From NCBI GenBank assembly GCA_947650285.1, contig CANTFL010000617.1, positions 248,001 to 312,000 on the forward strand: DNA of 64,000 bases, written 5' to 3'. The notes below the pieces were generated by a model. The model was not told the DNA's origin. It worked only from the letters and a program-made list of their open reading frames with translations, and ran no database searches. How positions within the stretch are numbered: position 1 is the first letter of the stretch; each line of letters starts with the position of its first letter. The position numbers and the translations under genes were made by a program. This stretch comes from Hyaloperonospora brassicae (lineage: Eukaryota > Oomycota > Peronosporomycetes > Peronosporales > Peronosporaceae). Positions 9,361 through 19,331 of this stretch are shown piece by piece.

Positions 9361-12300
9361 ATCCAGCAACCTCAAGAGAATTTGCAAATCTCTTGACGAA
9401 AGTTGCTCCAGATACACAATCATTGTGTGTCTCTGCACCTGGTGATGACGTTTCGCTCATCACCTTGAAGTTGGAAGCGACAAATGATTTGTCGCTTCGT
9501 GCCCTAGTAGACTGTGGGGCGTCGAACAACTTTGTTCGTCGCCAGTCACTAGAGGGTCGTAGGCTCAAGTTCGTTGAGCGCGACATTCCCCTCACAAGGA
9601 TGACGGTGCGCCTTGCAACAGGCGCATCGATTACCGTTGAGAAACGTGTAGTAGGAATCCACTACACGTTAGAGGGCGAACAGTACGATGATGACTTCAT
9701 CGTACTAGATCTGGATGACAAATTCGATGTCATCCTGGGATTACCTTGGCTCAGAAAGTACGAGCCAAGGGTGAGCAGGCAGTATCGATCCGTGAAGATG
9801 CCTGCCGCTTGTTCATCAGATGGCCATCTGATGAACATCTTGGAGCGTCCACAAGCGTGTGGATGTTCTGCGAGTGAGTGCGATGGCCTCACTTGCGGTA
9901 CGGTCGTTAGCACGACTGCACAAGATCACAGTGTAGTTGATCACTACACTGTGGAGCAAGCTCCCGGCGGCTGTACAGAAGTACAGGCTGCGCCGAAGGA
10001 CCACCACTCGAATAAGTCGAGCGGACCGGGACATGGATGCATGCCTAGCGGGCAGCATCTTAGAAGAAAGAAACCTGTTGCCTTCAAAGGGCAACATGGA
10101 TATCCTAGGTCGACTGGAGTGTCGACCGTAGAGGATCGGTTCCTGACTGTGGTTGCACAGCCACAGTCAGAAGACGTCGAGGGAATAAGTCCCCACGTAC
10201 TTGAGGAAGGAATTCCTCAAGAGTCACTAGCTGAAGGATCAGGCCCTCCGCAACCTGTGGAAACAAGCTCCCAGAAAGAAACCGAGACGTTGAACGTATT
10301 GGTCAATGACGGATCAAGCGTAGGCGTATATACGCTTGATCTGTTTGTGCCTCCGAAGTTAACTTTGGAGAGAACTCAGTTGCCAACGCTAGAACCGAAA
10401 CGGTTTTTGCGTGATCTACGTAGTGGCAAAGTCAAGCAGATCTGCATACTCGTCACAGAGGATGAGTATGTGGCCGATATTCGTTCGTCCACGGTATTTG
10501 CTGAGAACGAACGGGTTCTCAGCAGCTCATCGATGGACGAAAGTGTCCTCGATGAGAAGACTCGGATTGAGCGATACACGTCTCAATCCTGGGAGTCACT
10601 TCAGGCAAATCCTTTGTATAAGGATTTGATTGAATTCAAGGATGTGTTCCCTGAATCCGTACCTTACGAGTTGCCTAAAGACAAAGGCACTCGACACGAG
10701 ATCGAGCTCAAACCGGGCTCGAAGTACTGTGTCATGACGCAGTGGCCACTGCCTCGTAAACAGGTGCTAGCGATCAACAAGTTCTTTGCCGATCGCTTAG
10801 CAGCGGGCCATGTGAGGGAATCAACATCCCCTCACAGCTCTCCGACCTTCTGTGTGCGAAAGGCCACAGGAGGGTGGCGGATAGTGCACGCATTCAACAA
10901 ATTGAATGCTGAAAAGGTACCTGCTCAGACGCCGATACCGAGGAAGGACGTAATCATAGATGGTATGTCGAAGAGTACCATTTTTTCGTCCATGGATCTG
11001 ATGGATGGATTCTATCAGATCCTGATGCGTGAACGGGACGTCCCGTTCACGGCAGTGAGTACCCCCAGCGGGATGCTGTGGGAGTGGCTAGTGATGCCAC
11101 AGGGGCTGAGTAATGCCCCTGCAACATTCAACAGATGTGTCACAAATCTGTTGAGACTGGTGCGAGACTTCGCACCGAGTTACTTCGACGATGTGTTCGT
11201 CCATAGCCGGGCTATGGACGGAAAGAAGGACGTTGAAGCTCACAGAACTCACGTTCGTCAGGTTCTTCAACTTATGCGCAAGCATAAGTTGTATGCTAAC
11301 CTCAAGAAGTGTATATTCGCGGCTAGCGAAATATCACTTCTTGGGTGCATCGTGGGTAAACACGGCGTACGCCCTGATCCCGAAAAGATCAAGGCGATCA
11401 CCGACTGGCCAGTGCCAGTCGATGTCAAGGGACTAAGAAAGTTCCTTGGTCTTGCGGCGTACTTGCACAAGTACTCGCGCAACTACGCCGAGATGACTGT
11501 CCATCTTTCTTGTCTGCTCAAGAAAAATGTCAAGTGGTCATGGAACGCTGAGTGCCAGCGTTCCTTTGAAGGTATCAAGCAAAGCTTGATGCAGTCGCCG
11601 ATCTTGGTGATTGCAGATCAGGACAGACCATTTCATGTGGTATGAGACGCCAGCGATTTTGCTATCGGCTGTGCGTTAATGCAGTTCGACGCAGATGGCG
11701 CGGAGCGCGTCATCTGTTATCAGTCGCGCCAGATGCAAGCAGCTGAGCGTAATTACCCAGTGCATGACAAGGAACTCCTTGCCATGAAGTATGCACTGGC
11801 TAAGTTCCGGGTCTATCTCTTGGGAGATAGACCGTTCATCGTCTATACGGACCATGCGTCACTACGCACGGCCGTAAACAGCCCACACCTCTCACAGAGA
11901 ATGGCGAGGTGGGTGTCTTTCTTCGCGGAGTATAACTTCTCCGTGGAGTATAAACCGGGACGACTCAATGTCGTCGCTGATGCGCTCTCGCGCCGGCCCG
12001 ATTTCGAGCCGGACGCACAACCAAACAGTGAGGATAAGCCCACTGTTGCGACACTGTCAGTCAGTGTCCCGTCGTCAAGTTTACTTGGCGACGTACGAAA
12101 GGCATACGCGGAAGATAAGGATCTTATGCGATTGATGGATCATCTGGTGAATCCATCCAGTAAATCCATGAGAAATTTACCGGCTTTGTACCGATCCTCA
12201 TCGGATCGGTATAGTACACGCAACGGATTGCTGTACTATACAGCTGTTGCCGACGACACGCGTCGTGTCGTCGTACCAGCTCATCATGATTTGCGTTTAC

Positions 12301-13073
12301 GCATCATGTATGAGTGTCACGATGCCCCAACAGGCGGCCATCGTGGTAGAGAAAAGACTTACCTCACGGTAAGTCGTGACTTTTACTGGCCACGCCAGTA
12401 TCAGTTTGTACGCAAGTACATCCGTGCTTGCGAAGTTTGTCAACGGGTGAAGCCTAGTCCTTCATCCCGTGCACCATTGCAGCCTCTGCCTGTTCCGACA
12501 GAGTGCTGGCAGTCCGTTTCAATGGACTTCGTCTTCGGTTTTCCCGAAGACGCTCACAAGAATAATGGTATTCTTGTGTTTGTTGACCTATTCAGCAAGA
12601 TGGTCCATCTTGCTGCTGTCTCTGAGTCGATCAAGGCTCAAGGTTGTGCTAGTGTCTTTCTAGACACGGTCTTTAGACTCCACGGGTTACCCCGTGAACT
12701 CATATCCGACCGTGACCCTCGATTCACGGCGGAATTTTGGCAAATCGTGTTCCGTTCTCTCGGAACACGGTTGACGATGTCCACTTCTGACCATCCCGAA
12801 TCAGATGTTCAGTCGGATCGTGCGAACCGTGTCCTCGAAGAGATTCTTCGAGGATATGTCCACTCGTTTTCGAGTTGGAGCGAATTCCTACCCATGGTGG
12901 AATTCGCCATCAATAATTCGGTGCATGCTTCAACACAGCACACACCGTTTTACGTGAATGTTTTACGCCATCCACGTGTGCCCGCCCTTCTAGAGTGTGA
13001 CTCTTGGATAAGGGGGGAGGGACTCGCTCGAGCGAAAACGTTTTGGCTCTTGCTCATCACGTGTCGACGATAA
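9327..13073 (+). pseudogene. pol: Family A pol: protease, reverse transcriptase, RNase H, integrase
   Basis: Pol copies element RNA into DNA and inserts it. Reading from the slip site, the aspartic protease has LVDCGASNNF (Asp near 9510; Cys instead of the usual Ser/Thr) and VILGLPWL. RT runs about 10690-11500 with SSMDLMDGFYQI and the active site YFDD at 11181-11192 (usually YVDD or YIDD). A TGA at 11643-11645 ends the clean frame, where a Cys codon is expected before DASDFAIG. RNase H follows in the same frame (ELLAMKYAL, VYTDHASLR, VADALSRR). The integrase has the HHCC zinc motif (CHDAPTGGH then CEVCQR, about 12316-12440) and a core with SMDF, SDRDPRF and SDVQSDRAN. The third catalytic position, exactly DD35E-spaced, is Asp (12816-12818). 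The frame is lost near 13010 in a G-rich run and stops at 13073. Confidence 0.9.
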
Positions 13074-14235
13074 CGTCGTCACGTATGATGCCGATGCCGA
13101 TCAGGTCGACATCGATGAAGTAAATCACCTCAATAATAGCGGCGACGCTATTACTGAATCGGATGATGATGACGATGCTGGTATATTCAGCATCGTCAAC
13201 GATTATTCCAGCGAGGAAAACGACAACCTCGCTGAAGAAGAGAACAATCTCTTAGCAGTGCGCACGAAGCGCACTGAAAGACAAAACAACGAGTCAGCAG
13301 AGAACTTCCTGCTGACTCGGGAAGCGGTAGTCCGTTTCGTTCAGGACTCCATCGCAAATGCGGTGGACCGTCAGAAACGGAACGCAGACAAGAATGGAAG
13401 AGCCAATGTTATTTCATTTAAAGTTAACGACCTAGTACTACTGTCTACGGTAAACTTACCTGGACATGCAGTCACTAGTGCCGGCAGTAGTAAATTACTG
13501 CCGAAATACATTGGACCATTTCGAGTGTTGCATCGCAAGGGCAATGCATACATGATCGAATTGCCACGTAGGATGCGTGCGCATCCTACGTTTTACGTGG
13601 GGCGACTCAGACCGTACTGTCAGCACGAGCCTTCTTCTTCCGATGAAGATAGCCCCCACGTTCAAGAACATCTATCAAGTTCTTGCGTTCGCGCTCCAGA
13701 CGATCGTTCTGGTCGCGCAGATATGATACCTCGGAACTCAACCGAGAAATCTCCCCGCGAGCTGTCGCCAGCTCGCCGGAAAGGGAGCGGACATCCCGCT
13801 CGACCTGAAGCTGCGCTGTGGCGTAATCGGCGCAGTCTCTCGCCCGATCAGCCTCGCGATCCTTGCGGTTCTTCCGCACGGTATCAGTCAAAGCGTAGCG
13901 CCGGTCGCGCTCGTGCTTCAAGTCATCGCGCAATTCGTCGATTGCGCGATCCATCTCGTAAGGGTCGAGATGGTGGGCCTGGGGTTCTGGAGGAGGTCTT
14001 TCATCCTCCACCACATCCTTTGGTAGATGCTCACGGTGATCAACGCTTTCTAGTGGAGCGTATCTTGATCCACCGTGACGATTCAGGATCAAGGAAGAGC
14101 TACCTCGTCCAGTGGCGGGGGTATCCACCCTCTTGGAACAGCTGGGAGCCCCGCTCTCAGCTGTTGATGGATGTTGAAGGTCTCGTCCACCAGTATGACG
14201 AGACTCATCCGATTAGTCCGAGGGCCTATCGGTAA
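13011..14235 (+). pseudogene. Family A pol C-terminal part: acidic linker, integrase tail, chromodomain
   Basis: After the frame change the reading continues without a stop to TAA at 14233-14235. An Asp/Glu/Ser-rich linker (about 13060-13260) is followed by the integrase C-terminal block (TREAVVRFVQD, VNDLVLLSTVNLPG, KYIGPFRVLHRKGNAYMIEL, HPTFYVGRLRPY; about 13300-13615). This block is known in gypsy integrases to bind DNA. A Ser/Arg/Pro-rich stretch without family features follows (about 13620-14030), then a chromodomain (FLVERILIHR, SYLVQWRGYPPSWNSWEP, VEGLVHQYDETHP; about 14050-14215). In chromoviruses such domains steer integration to marked chromatin. The Ser/Arg/Pro stretch has no sense-strand conservation with the older copy, whereas the opposite strand does. 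Confidence 0.85.
13607..14210 (-). other. Antisense coiled-coil frame overlapping the end of pol
   Basis: This - strand frame is open from just after the stop of the antisense gene (TAA at 14213-14215) to 13607, in the same frame as that gene. The part opposite the chromodomain is unremarkable. From about 13985 to 13640 it reads as a long charged coiled coil: AIDELRDDLKHERDRR, QLQVERDVRSLSGELATARG, LRDQNDRLERERKNLIDVLE. The old copy reads NELREDVKHEY and ERDIHLLRDELAASRR at the matching place. In the block opposite 13925-13950 most differences between copies fall at antisense third codon positions and change amino acids in the sense frame. It may be the C-terminal part of the antisense protein, reached by splicing or readthrough, or a separate small protein. 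No start codon stands out. Confidence 0.5.
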
Positions 14236-15212
14236 ATACGCGCCCTAGACGCTTGTAGACGGATTGCAAGTTTGCAATCGCGTCACGCAACTCAGCCGAG
14301 ATGTGTGCCCTTCCCCAAAGCGAACTTAGGGAATACACGTCCCTATGTGTACGCTGCGAGTTGTCAACACAACTCGCACAAGGGTCTCCCCATGTGAGGC
14401 AAGGAATGCCTGCCTCACTCGACAAACAGTGCAACCGGTACCTTGCACCGGTTTTTGTTCGCTTTTCAAACTTGAGGCGTACCGCCTCAAATTTCTTAAG
14501 CCACCCTTCTCGTCCAAAATTCTTTACGTTTTGGACGAACGCGTTCCACGCAGCCAAAAGCGAGGCCTTGTCACGCTTTTGGTTGCTGTCGTACCATCGA
14601 TGTCTAAGAAAGACATCGAGATAAAAATCTTCTTCAGCGCGAAAGTTCTTCGCGCTGGAACTCAAGCCGTGAAGCTCAGTCGGATCGAATAAGGGTATTC
14701 GATGGTGTTGGCTTGTCTCGTGAGACAAGCCATTGATGAGTCGTTCGGGCAGACGCCACGGCTTCGGCTCATCACGCATCGAAGTGGTACCCTTTTGGTA
14801 CCACGGCTTTTAGAATGACGATGGCGAGAGCCATCGTCATCACGCTCGTGCGAAGAAGCACGACTCGGCGGTGGTGAGGAATAGAATTCCTCACCACCCT
14901 GATCATCGTCATCACTGCCGAACAGACTGTGTTGCAAATCACGAATCCGTTCGTTCGGCAGTGGCCTTGGCGAATACTGAGGCGTCGCCGGTGATCGAGA
15001 CGCTTTTGGAGCATTGCCCGAGTCAGACACGTCTGACTCGCCAAAGTGGATGACCTCATTGTCGGGGTTATCATGCGCACGCGGTGTGGTACCGCGTGCA
15101 GCTGCAGCACCTGTTGCTGCAGGCGTAGAAGGAGCAGCAGACGACGAATCGTCTGCCGCAGAGGCTGGGTCAGCAGCGGGCTGTGCGTGTCTTGAGTCCC
15201 CCGCATAGACAT
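14213..15212 (-). pseudogene. Antisense gene between pol and the 3' LTR of family A
   Basis: A ~333-codon reading on the strand opposite to pol. It starts at ATG 15212 (MSMRG), the start being shared with the older copy. A loss of one G in the G-run at 15198-15202 moves the frame. The N-terminal part is rich in Ala, Ser and Pro, then LPNERIRDLQHSLFGSDDDD and PSRASSHERDDD. A second one-base change near 14790-14815 leads to RLPERLINGLSHE, a block with several Trp and aromatic residues (EEDFYLDVFLRHRWYDSN, AAWNAFVQNVKNFG, GWLKKFEAVRLKFEKR), a Cys cluster (GIPCLTWGDPCASCVDNSQR) and an end at ISAELRDAIANLQSVYKRL. The TAA stop at 14213 overlaps the last codons of pol tail to tail and is present in both copies. 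I do not recognise the protein family. Some plant gypsy elements also carry antisense ORFs in this place. Confidence 0.7.
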
Positions 15213-15330
15213 GTTAACTATGCGAGGTCGGGAGGAAAGTGAATGGAGCGGACCCAACAAGTGCTCCCTGTCCCAATGGTGCCCAATAGGTGGCCGCCAT
15301 ATTTTCGATAGTCACACGGTGACGATCATT

Positions 15331-15348
15331 TAAGAGGGGGGGGGGTGA
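15331..15348 (+). promoter_or_regulatory. Polypurine tract of family A
   Basis: AAGAGGGGGGGGGGTGA lies directly upstream of the 3' LTR start TGTAACGG at 15349. This is the place and composition expected for the primer of plus-strand DNA synthesis. The older remnant has AAGCGGGGGGTGA before the LTR at 7734. Confidence 0.8.
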
Positions 15349-15742
15349 TGTAACGGGGCAGCCTGTTACATGGAAATTTTCATTTAGAAGATAATGACAA
15401 TAAATAATATTATGTTGAATATTATTCAAACAAAATCACCAATGGTGGTGATATTGATGGGTCGACCAAAGAGTCTGCTCATTGGTTGATATCTTGACGA
15501 TACCAACCCACCAATCGCCGCAAGACGCGCGCAATGAGTGGTGAGTAGACGTCGTCATACATTCAGTTATATTAGTATAATTAAGTTAGGTCAAACAGAG
15601 AGACAGTAGTTAAAAGACTTAACTATATTAATATAACAGTTTTACTTTTCCCTTATCTACGCTTCCTCGTTTGCCTCGTGTACGTCTGTCGGGAGCACCA
15701 AAACCATTGCGTTAAGTTCACGCAAGGTTGTGCCCCGTCACA
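15349..15742 (+). repeat. 3' LTR of the complete family A element
   Basis: It starts TGTAACGGGGCAGCCTG and ends TGTGCCCCGTCACA. It aligns with 7734-8131, with near identity after the first ~115 bases. The 21-base inverted repeat is kept (arms 15566-15586 and 15617-15637). It is followed by AGCACGCC, which does not repeat the bases upstream of 7734. Confidence 0.9.
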
Positions 15743-17106
15743 AGCACGCCAGTGGCCCATCGCCTCTGTCCCGCCTTCGACAAAGCAAGCATTTCGGAAG
15801 TTCCCGTAGCAGACATCCTTGCTTTGGCATTTGAACACTCTAGATATCCGACAGGCCGAGCGGCCGCGCCTAATGGTAAAACGGTGCACGTTCGTCACAA
15901 GGCCGCTGCAGTATAATAAAACGATTCCAAGAGGGTCGTCGACGGTGACCGACCCAGGTGAACTTGACAAGATTGCCAGTCCCCGGCGCCATCGATTGGT
16001 CTGCTGGTGCGCCATTTCATCGACTGTGGGAACAACGCATGAGCTAGTTGATACAAAAGTGTGCTGGAGCTGGAGGTGCACCAGTGTACAGGGCCGCAAT
16101 TTGTCAAATTTACGTGGCTTCAACAGGCTCTCCTAGATGTAGATGATCCAGGGGTTGTTAACCTTCGAATACGTCGACTAGAAGTCTACCTCGTCGTGTG
16201 TCATTAGAAGAAATCACCAAACAAGCGAATCAGCGATTGTCAACATCCATTCATGTGGTGTTGTAGCTGAGAGCGGTAAAGGAAAATGACTAGTGAGCTC
16301 CGTAGAGTAAGTATCTATACCGCCGGTCGTTTGGATACTGGATGGACGGGGCTAGAAAAGGACTTAGCTGCTTCAAAAGAGGGTAATTCAACTTTTGGTA
16401 ACTATTTTGAAACTGCTGCGCCCGAATGACGAGAGTCGAGATGCTATTAAAAGCTGCCAGCCGCGTGGGTCGAGACGCCCACGCCCGTACTCTGGGTGAG
16501 CTGCAGTATGGCGTGCTCAACGCGCTGAGACTTACACACCAGCAATATGGATTTCGGTTCAACGCGACTTGCCAGATTGGGCGTGTGCAACAGCGACGGG
16601 TCCACCTTGTGGCGAGACGCGTCGGAGCTAGCAGATTGATGCTAAAAATATGATGTTACGTGTTGCGAAGCTTCTATTCCGCGCCCATGCCGGATGTCGA
16701 ATACCGGCGCTGTGAACAATACCGCCTTAGCATTATGACATTTACAATCAAGACGCCGAACTCGACAGTGGTCGCCAGGTGAACTGTCATTGCTGACAAC
16801 CACTGAACATTACGAATGCGTGCTGCCCATTTTACATCTGTGAGACTTGCCGTTCCCACTGTGTACTCAGATACCTCGTCGTATCGCCCTGTCTTAGCAT
16901 TTGCTACCCAAAGAAGGTATTTTTGTGAGAAAATAAATTCAAATATATTTATTTCTTCGACATGGTTAAATCCTTTGGTTAGACACTTGACCTAATCGCT
17001 TCACCATGTTCAATACGTGCGACAACTGGCGCGCCTCATGCATCGAAACGTGCGAGACCTCGACGTATGCCGAATTCTGTGACGTACACCTTGTTAAAAA
17101 ATAACA
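15743..17106. other. Unassigned stretch, no gene recognised
   Basis: About 1.4 kb with only short open frames on either strand (longest near 105 codons at 15819-16136) and no motif I can name. A stretch near 16200-16450 reads on the + strand with few stops (SLEEITKQANQRLSTSIH and onward), so it may be an old element, but I cannot assign it. An A/T-rich imperfect hairpin lies at about 16930-16960. Confidence 0.5.
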
Positions 17107-17353
17107 TGTTGAAGAGAAGGTAGGATATCGCAAATTCGCATTCATTTGATCACCCTATGCATTTACCTGTAGGTTTCGAGCAGGATAATAAAGCGTGCAT
17201 GGTTGGATGATGATGCTGTATGTAAATCGATTGGTGAGCAAGACATCGGAAATGGTTGGTAGGCAAATCAACTAAAGCCATTAGTTGCAGATTAACACGT
17301 TCAACGAGAAGCAGTATATAAACAACAATTTCCTAGACACTACACATCTATCA
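17107..17353 (+). repeat. Candidate 5' LTR of a Ty1/copia element
   Basis: A 247-base stretch starts TGTTGAAGAG and ends ACATCTATCA, with a TATA box (TATATAAA at 17315-17322) about 30 bases before the end. It is followed closely by GGTTATGATCCCAATG, in the place of a primer binding site, and then by gag. No second copy is present because the element is cut off at 19331, so the left end is a guess from the TG/CA rule. Confidence 0.45.
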
Positions 17354-17369
17354 ATAGGTTATGATCCCA

Positions 17370-18640
17370 ATGACTAGCTACGACGATGCACCACGCGCAC
17401 TTACATCAGTCAGCTTCGACGGTGACCATGAAAGGGCCAGGGCGTCTCCAGCTGTAGTTCAGGGCGCACAGACGGCCCAATAGAGGGCCGTTGGCGTCGT
17501 CGCCCGGATACTGGCGATCCTCGTCGACCTCCACGCGCGGATTGAGCAGATAGAAGTCACGCAGCTGAAGCGCGATGATGACGAGCGGATGATGGGCGCG
17601 ATTGAATTACAGATGTTAGGCTCTGCGCTTGACGATGATCGTCGTGGTACACGTATGCATATTGGAGCGCCTCCTCATTCACCGTTGTCCGAGGACTGTA
17701 CAAGATCACCCAAGGATGCTGCAGCATGGGTAGGTCAAGTTCTACACGAGCATAATGGAGGGGGGCGCAAGCGGTACCACCGGCGCTTGAGCTATATTCC
17801 TACATCGTCTATGCGGCGAAAAAGAATACGCGCTTCGTATGGAGCCGGAAGCGCAGCGAGCAATGCGTGTTCCAGACGAGCGCCAACGAAGATTGACTAT
17901 TCGCAAGATCGACGGCTCGGAACTCTATCGAAGCTTGGGATCGGAGAATCTGGACTGGGGAAAGACGTTTATGCGTCAGGCGCAGTACGCTCGAGCGTCA
18001 TGTGGCTTCGGCTGGTTTAAAAACGTGAAGACTGACCTTCTCGGCCACTACATGAGTAATACTTCCAAGCGCTACTACAACAAGCATGTTGAGACATGGT
18101 GTCGCCAGACTCCGACGCTCGCACACGTCAGGAAGCGGCTTCATCAGACGTTTCTAACGACGACCACTGCGTCCTAGTCGATGCAACCTACAGGAAGAAG
18201 GACTCAAAAAGAAGTTTGCCTAAAATTACATCTATCTGGTGGTGGTAAATGATGCATGTGGCGGAGCTGATGCGCAGGTGCTCGATAGCATTGTGCTCGA
18301 TGCTTCTAGTGAGCTACACACGGATATGACGGCCGAGTATGATGGATACCAAGTGGACAATCTAGATTAAGCTGAAGAGCTTGCACACTTCGCGCAGTCG
18401 GTGGAGTTGTACCGGCGAAGGTCTGCTTCATTTGTCAAGGACGTCATAATAAATGTTGCTGAAACAAGCCACGCTCTAATACTTGCACGTGATATAGATG
18501 TGGTAAGTTCGGCACATCCATTGATCGTGTCATAACAAAAAAAGGAATAAAGAAACGAAATGGTGCCAATAGAGCTTGTAGACACATTACCAGGTTTAAG
18601 GTAATTGTAAACTGCACGGACACCAAGGCCCAGAAAAAGT
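17370..18640 (+). pseudogene. Ty1/copia gag remnant
   Basis: The best preserved part (about 17860-18180) reads KIDGSELYRSLGSENLDWGK, FMRQAQYARASCGFGW, LLGHYMSNTSKRYYNKHVE and TPTLAHVRKRLHQTF. I know these blocks from Ty1/copia gag proteins of oomycetes (start of the capsid, UBN2-like fold). Upstream, in another frame, 17400-17640 encodes a spacer with VARILAILVDLHARIEQIE. Downstream the frame is scrambled to about 18600, with pieces such as KKDSKRSLPK and KRNKETKW that correspond to the end of gag. Frameshifts and stops are numerous and no intact zinc knuckle remains. Confidence 0.7.
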
Positions 18641-19331
18641 TGTGGATCTTAAATAGTGGATCCAGTAGAATCCTCATTAACAATGAGACACTTGGTAGCT
18701 GATGAGAAAACACTTCGCCTAACTATGATCGGAAGTGTGGTGCTTCACGTGATGTCATGTGGAAGAGCAAGCGTCATTCGGCTGACTAAAGTATACTATT
18801 AACCGTTGCTAACACGCAATATGGTGTCGAATAAAAAGATGGAGATAAAAAGCTATGGGCTTGACTATCAATATATATATACATATATCATAAACGAGGG
18901 GATTGACGAGCGTTTATCTCGCTCGCTACCGGTTATATCGTGTTCGACGTGACGATGCACAACGACGTGCTCATCCTCGAGACTCAAAATGAGAAAGTCG
19001 TTGTGGGAATGGATGGTACAGTCATGACCGCATCGATGAAGCGTCGGTTAAGACATATGATGACGTTATAAATGCGGGAACGTTAATGCCTTTTCAACAC
19101 CGCTTTGGCCATCTTGCCTATACCACTATTGAGAGGATGGCGCGCTAGCCTGGATCCGGCATCCAGCACACAAACGAGAAACGGCTAACTTGTATTATTT
19201 GCGCACAAGCAAAGCAGTCGAAGAATGCGCAGCCCAAGAAGGAAACTGGTCTGCACTCTCCAATTAATCGCGTCGGTGGGGTGATCTGTCCAGATCCTAA
19301 AGAAACGATGACGCCGAAGGATCGAATTTGT
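18640..19331 (+). pseudogene. Ty1/copia protease and integrase N-terminal remnant, cut off
   Basis: At about 18637-18690 the frame reads WILNSGSSRILINNET. Copia proteases have W-x-x-D-S-G-A/S here, so the active-site Asp has become Asn (AAT). From about 19070 it reads MPFQHRFGHLAYTTIERMA, RLTCIICAQAKQSKNAQPKK and GLHSPINRVGGVICPDPK, the GAG-pre-integrase zinc region (H...H, C..C) and the first part of the integrase core. After MTPKDR the copia sequence stops at about 19331, where the family C leader begins. Because pre-integrase comes before any RT, the element is copia type. RT, RNase H and the 3' LTR are missing. Confidence 0.75.

Larger units (their letters stand above)
7734..15742 (+). 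mobile_element. Ty3/gypsy family A element, nearly complete, chromodomain type (chromovirus)
   Basis: Order along the + strand: LTR (7734-8131), candidate primer binding site, gag with zinc knuckle, candidate -1 frameshift signal, pol (protease, RT, RNase H, integrase, acidic linker, chromodomain), antisense gene on the - strand, polypurine tract (15331-15348), LTR (15349-15742). Total length is about 8.0 kb. The integrase lies after RNase H, which separates Ty3/gypsy from Ty1/copia. Lesions I can see: one base gained and an 11-base duplication in gag, one TGA in pol at 11643-11645, a frame change near 13010, and two single-base changes in the antisense gene. No target duplication is seen: GGTGA precedes 7734 and AGCAC follows 15742. 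That fits a shared or recombined left LTR. Confidence 0.92.

Noticed and set aside
9044..9595. Antisense frame of 183 codons opposite gag/protease
   Set aside because: It lies opposite conserved sense coding sequence (zinc knuckle, protease), has no recognisable feature, and no second copy is available to show conservation, unlike the 3' antisense gene.
14213..14779. Effector protein (RXLR or similar) on the - strand
   Set aside because: There is no signal peptide or RXLR/EER motif, and the frame is part of the antisense gene shared by two family A copies.
7734..15742. Target-site duplication for the complete family A element
   Set aside because: GGTGA before the left LTR and AGCAC after the right LTR do not match, so none is claimed.
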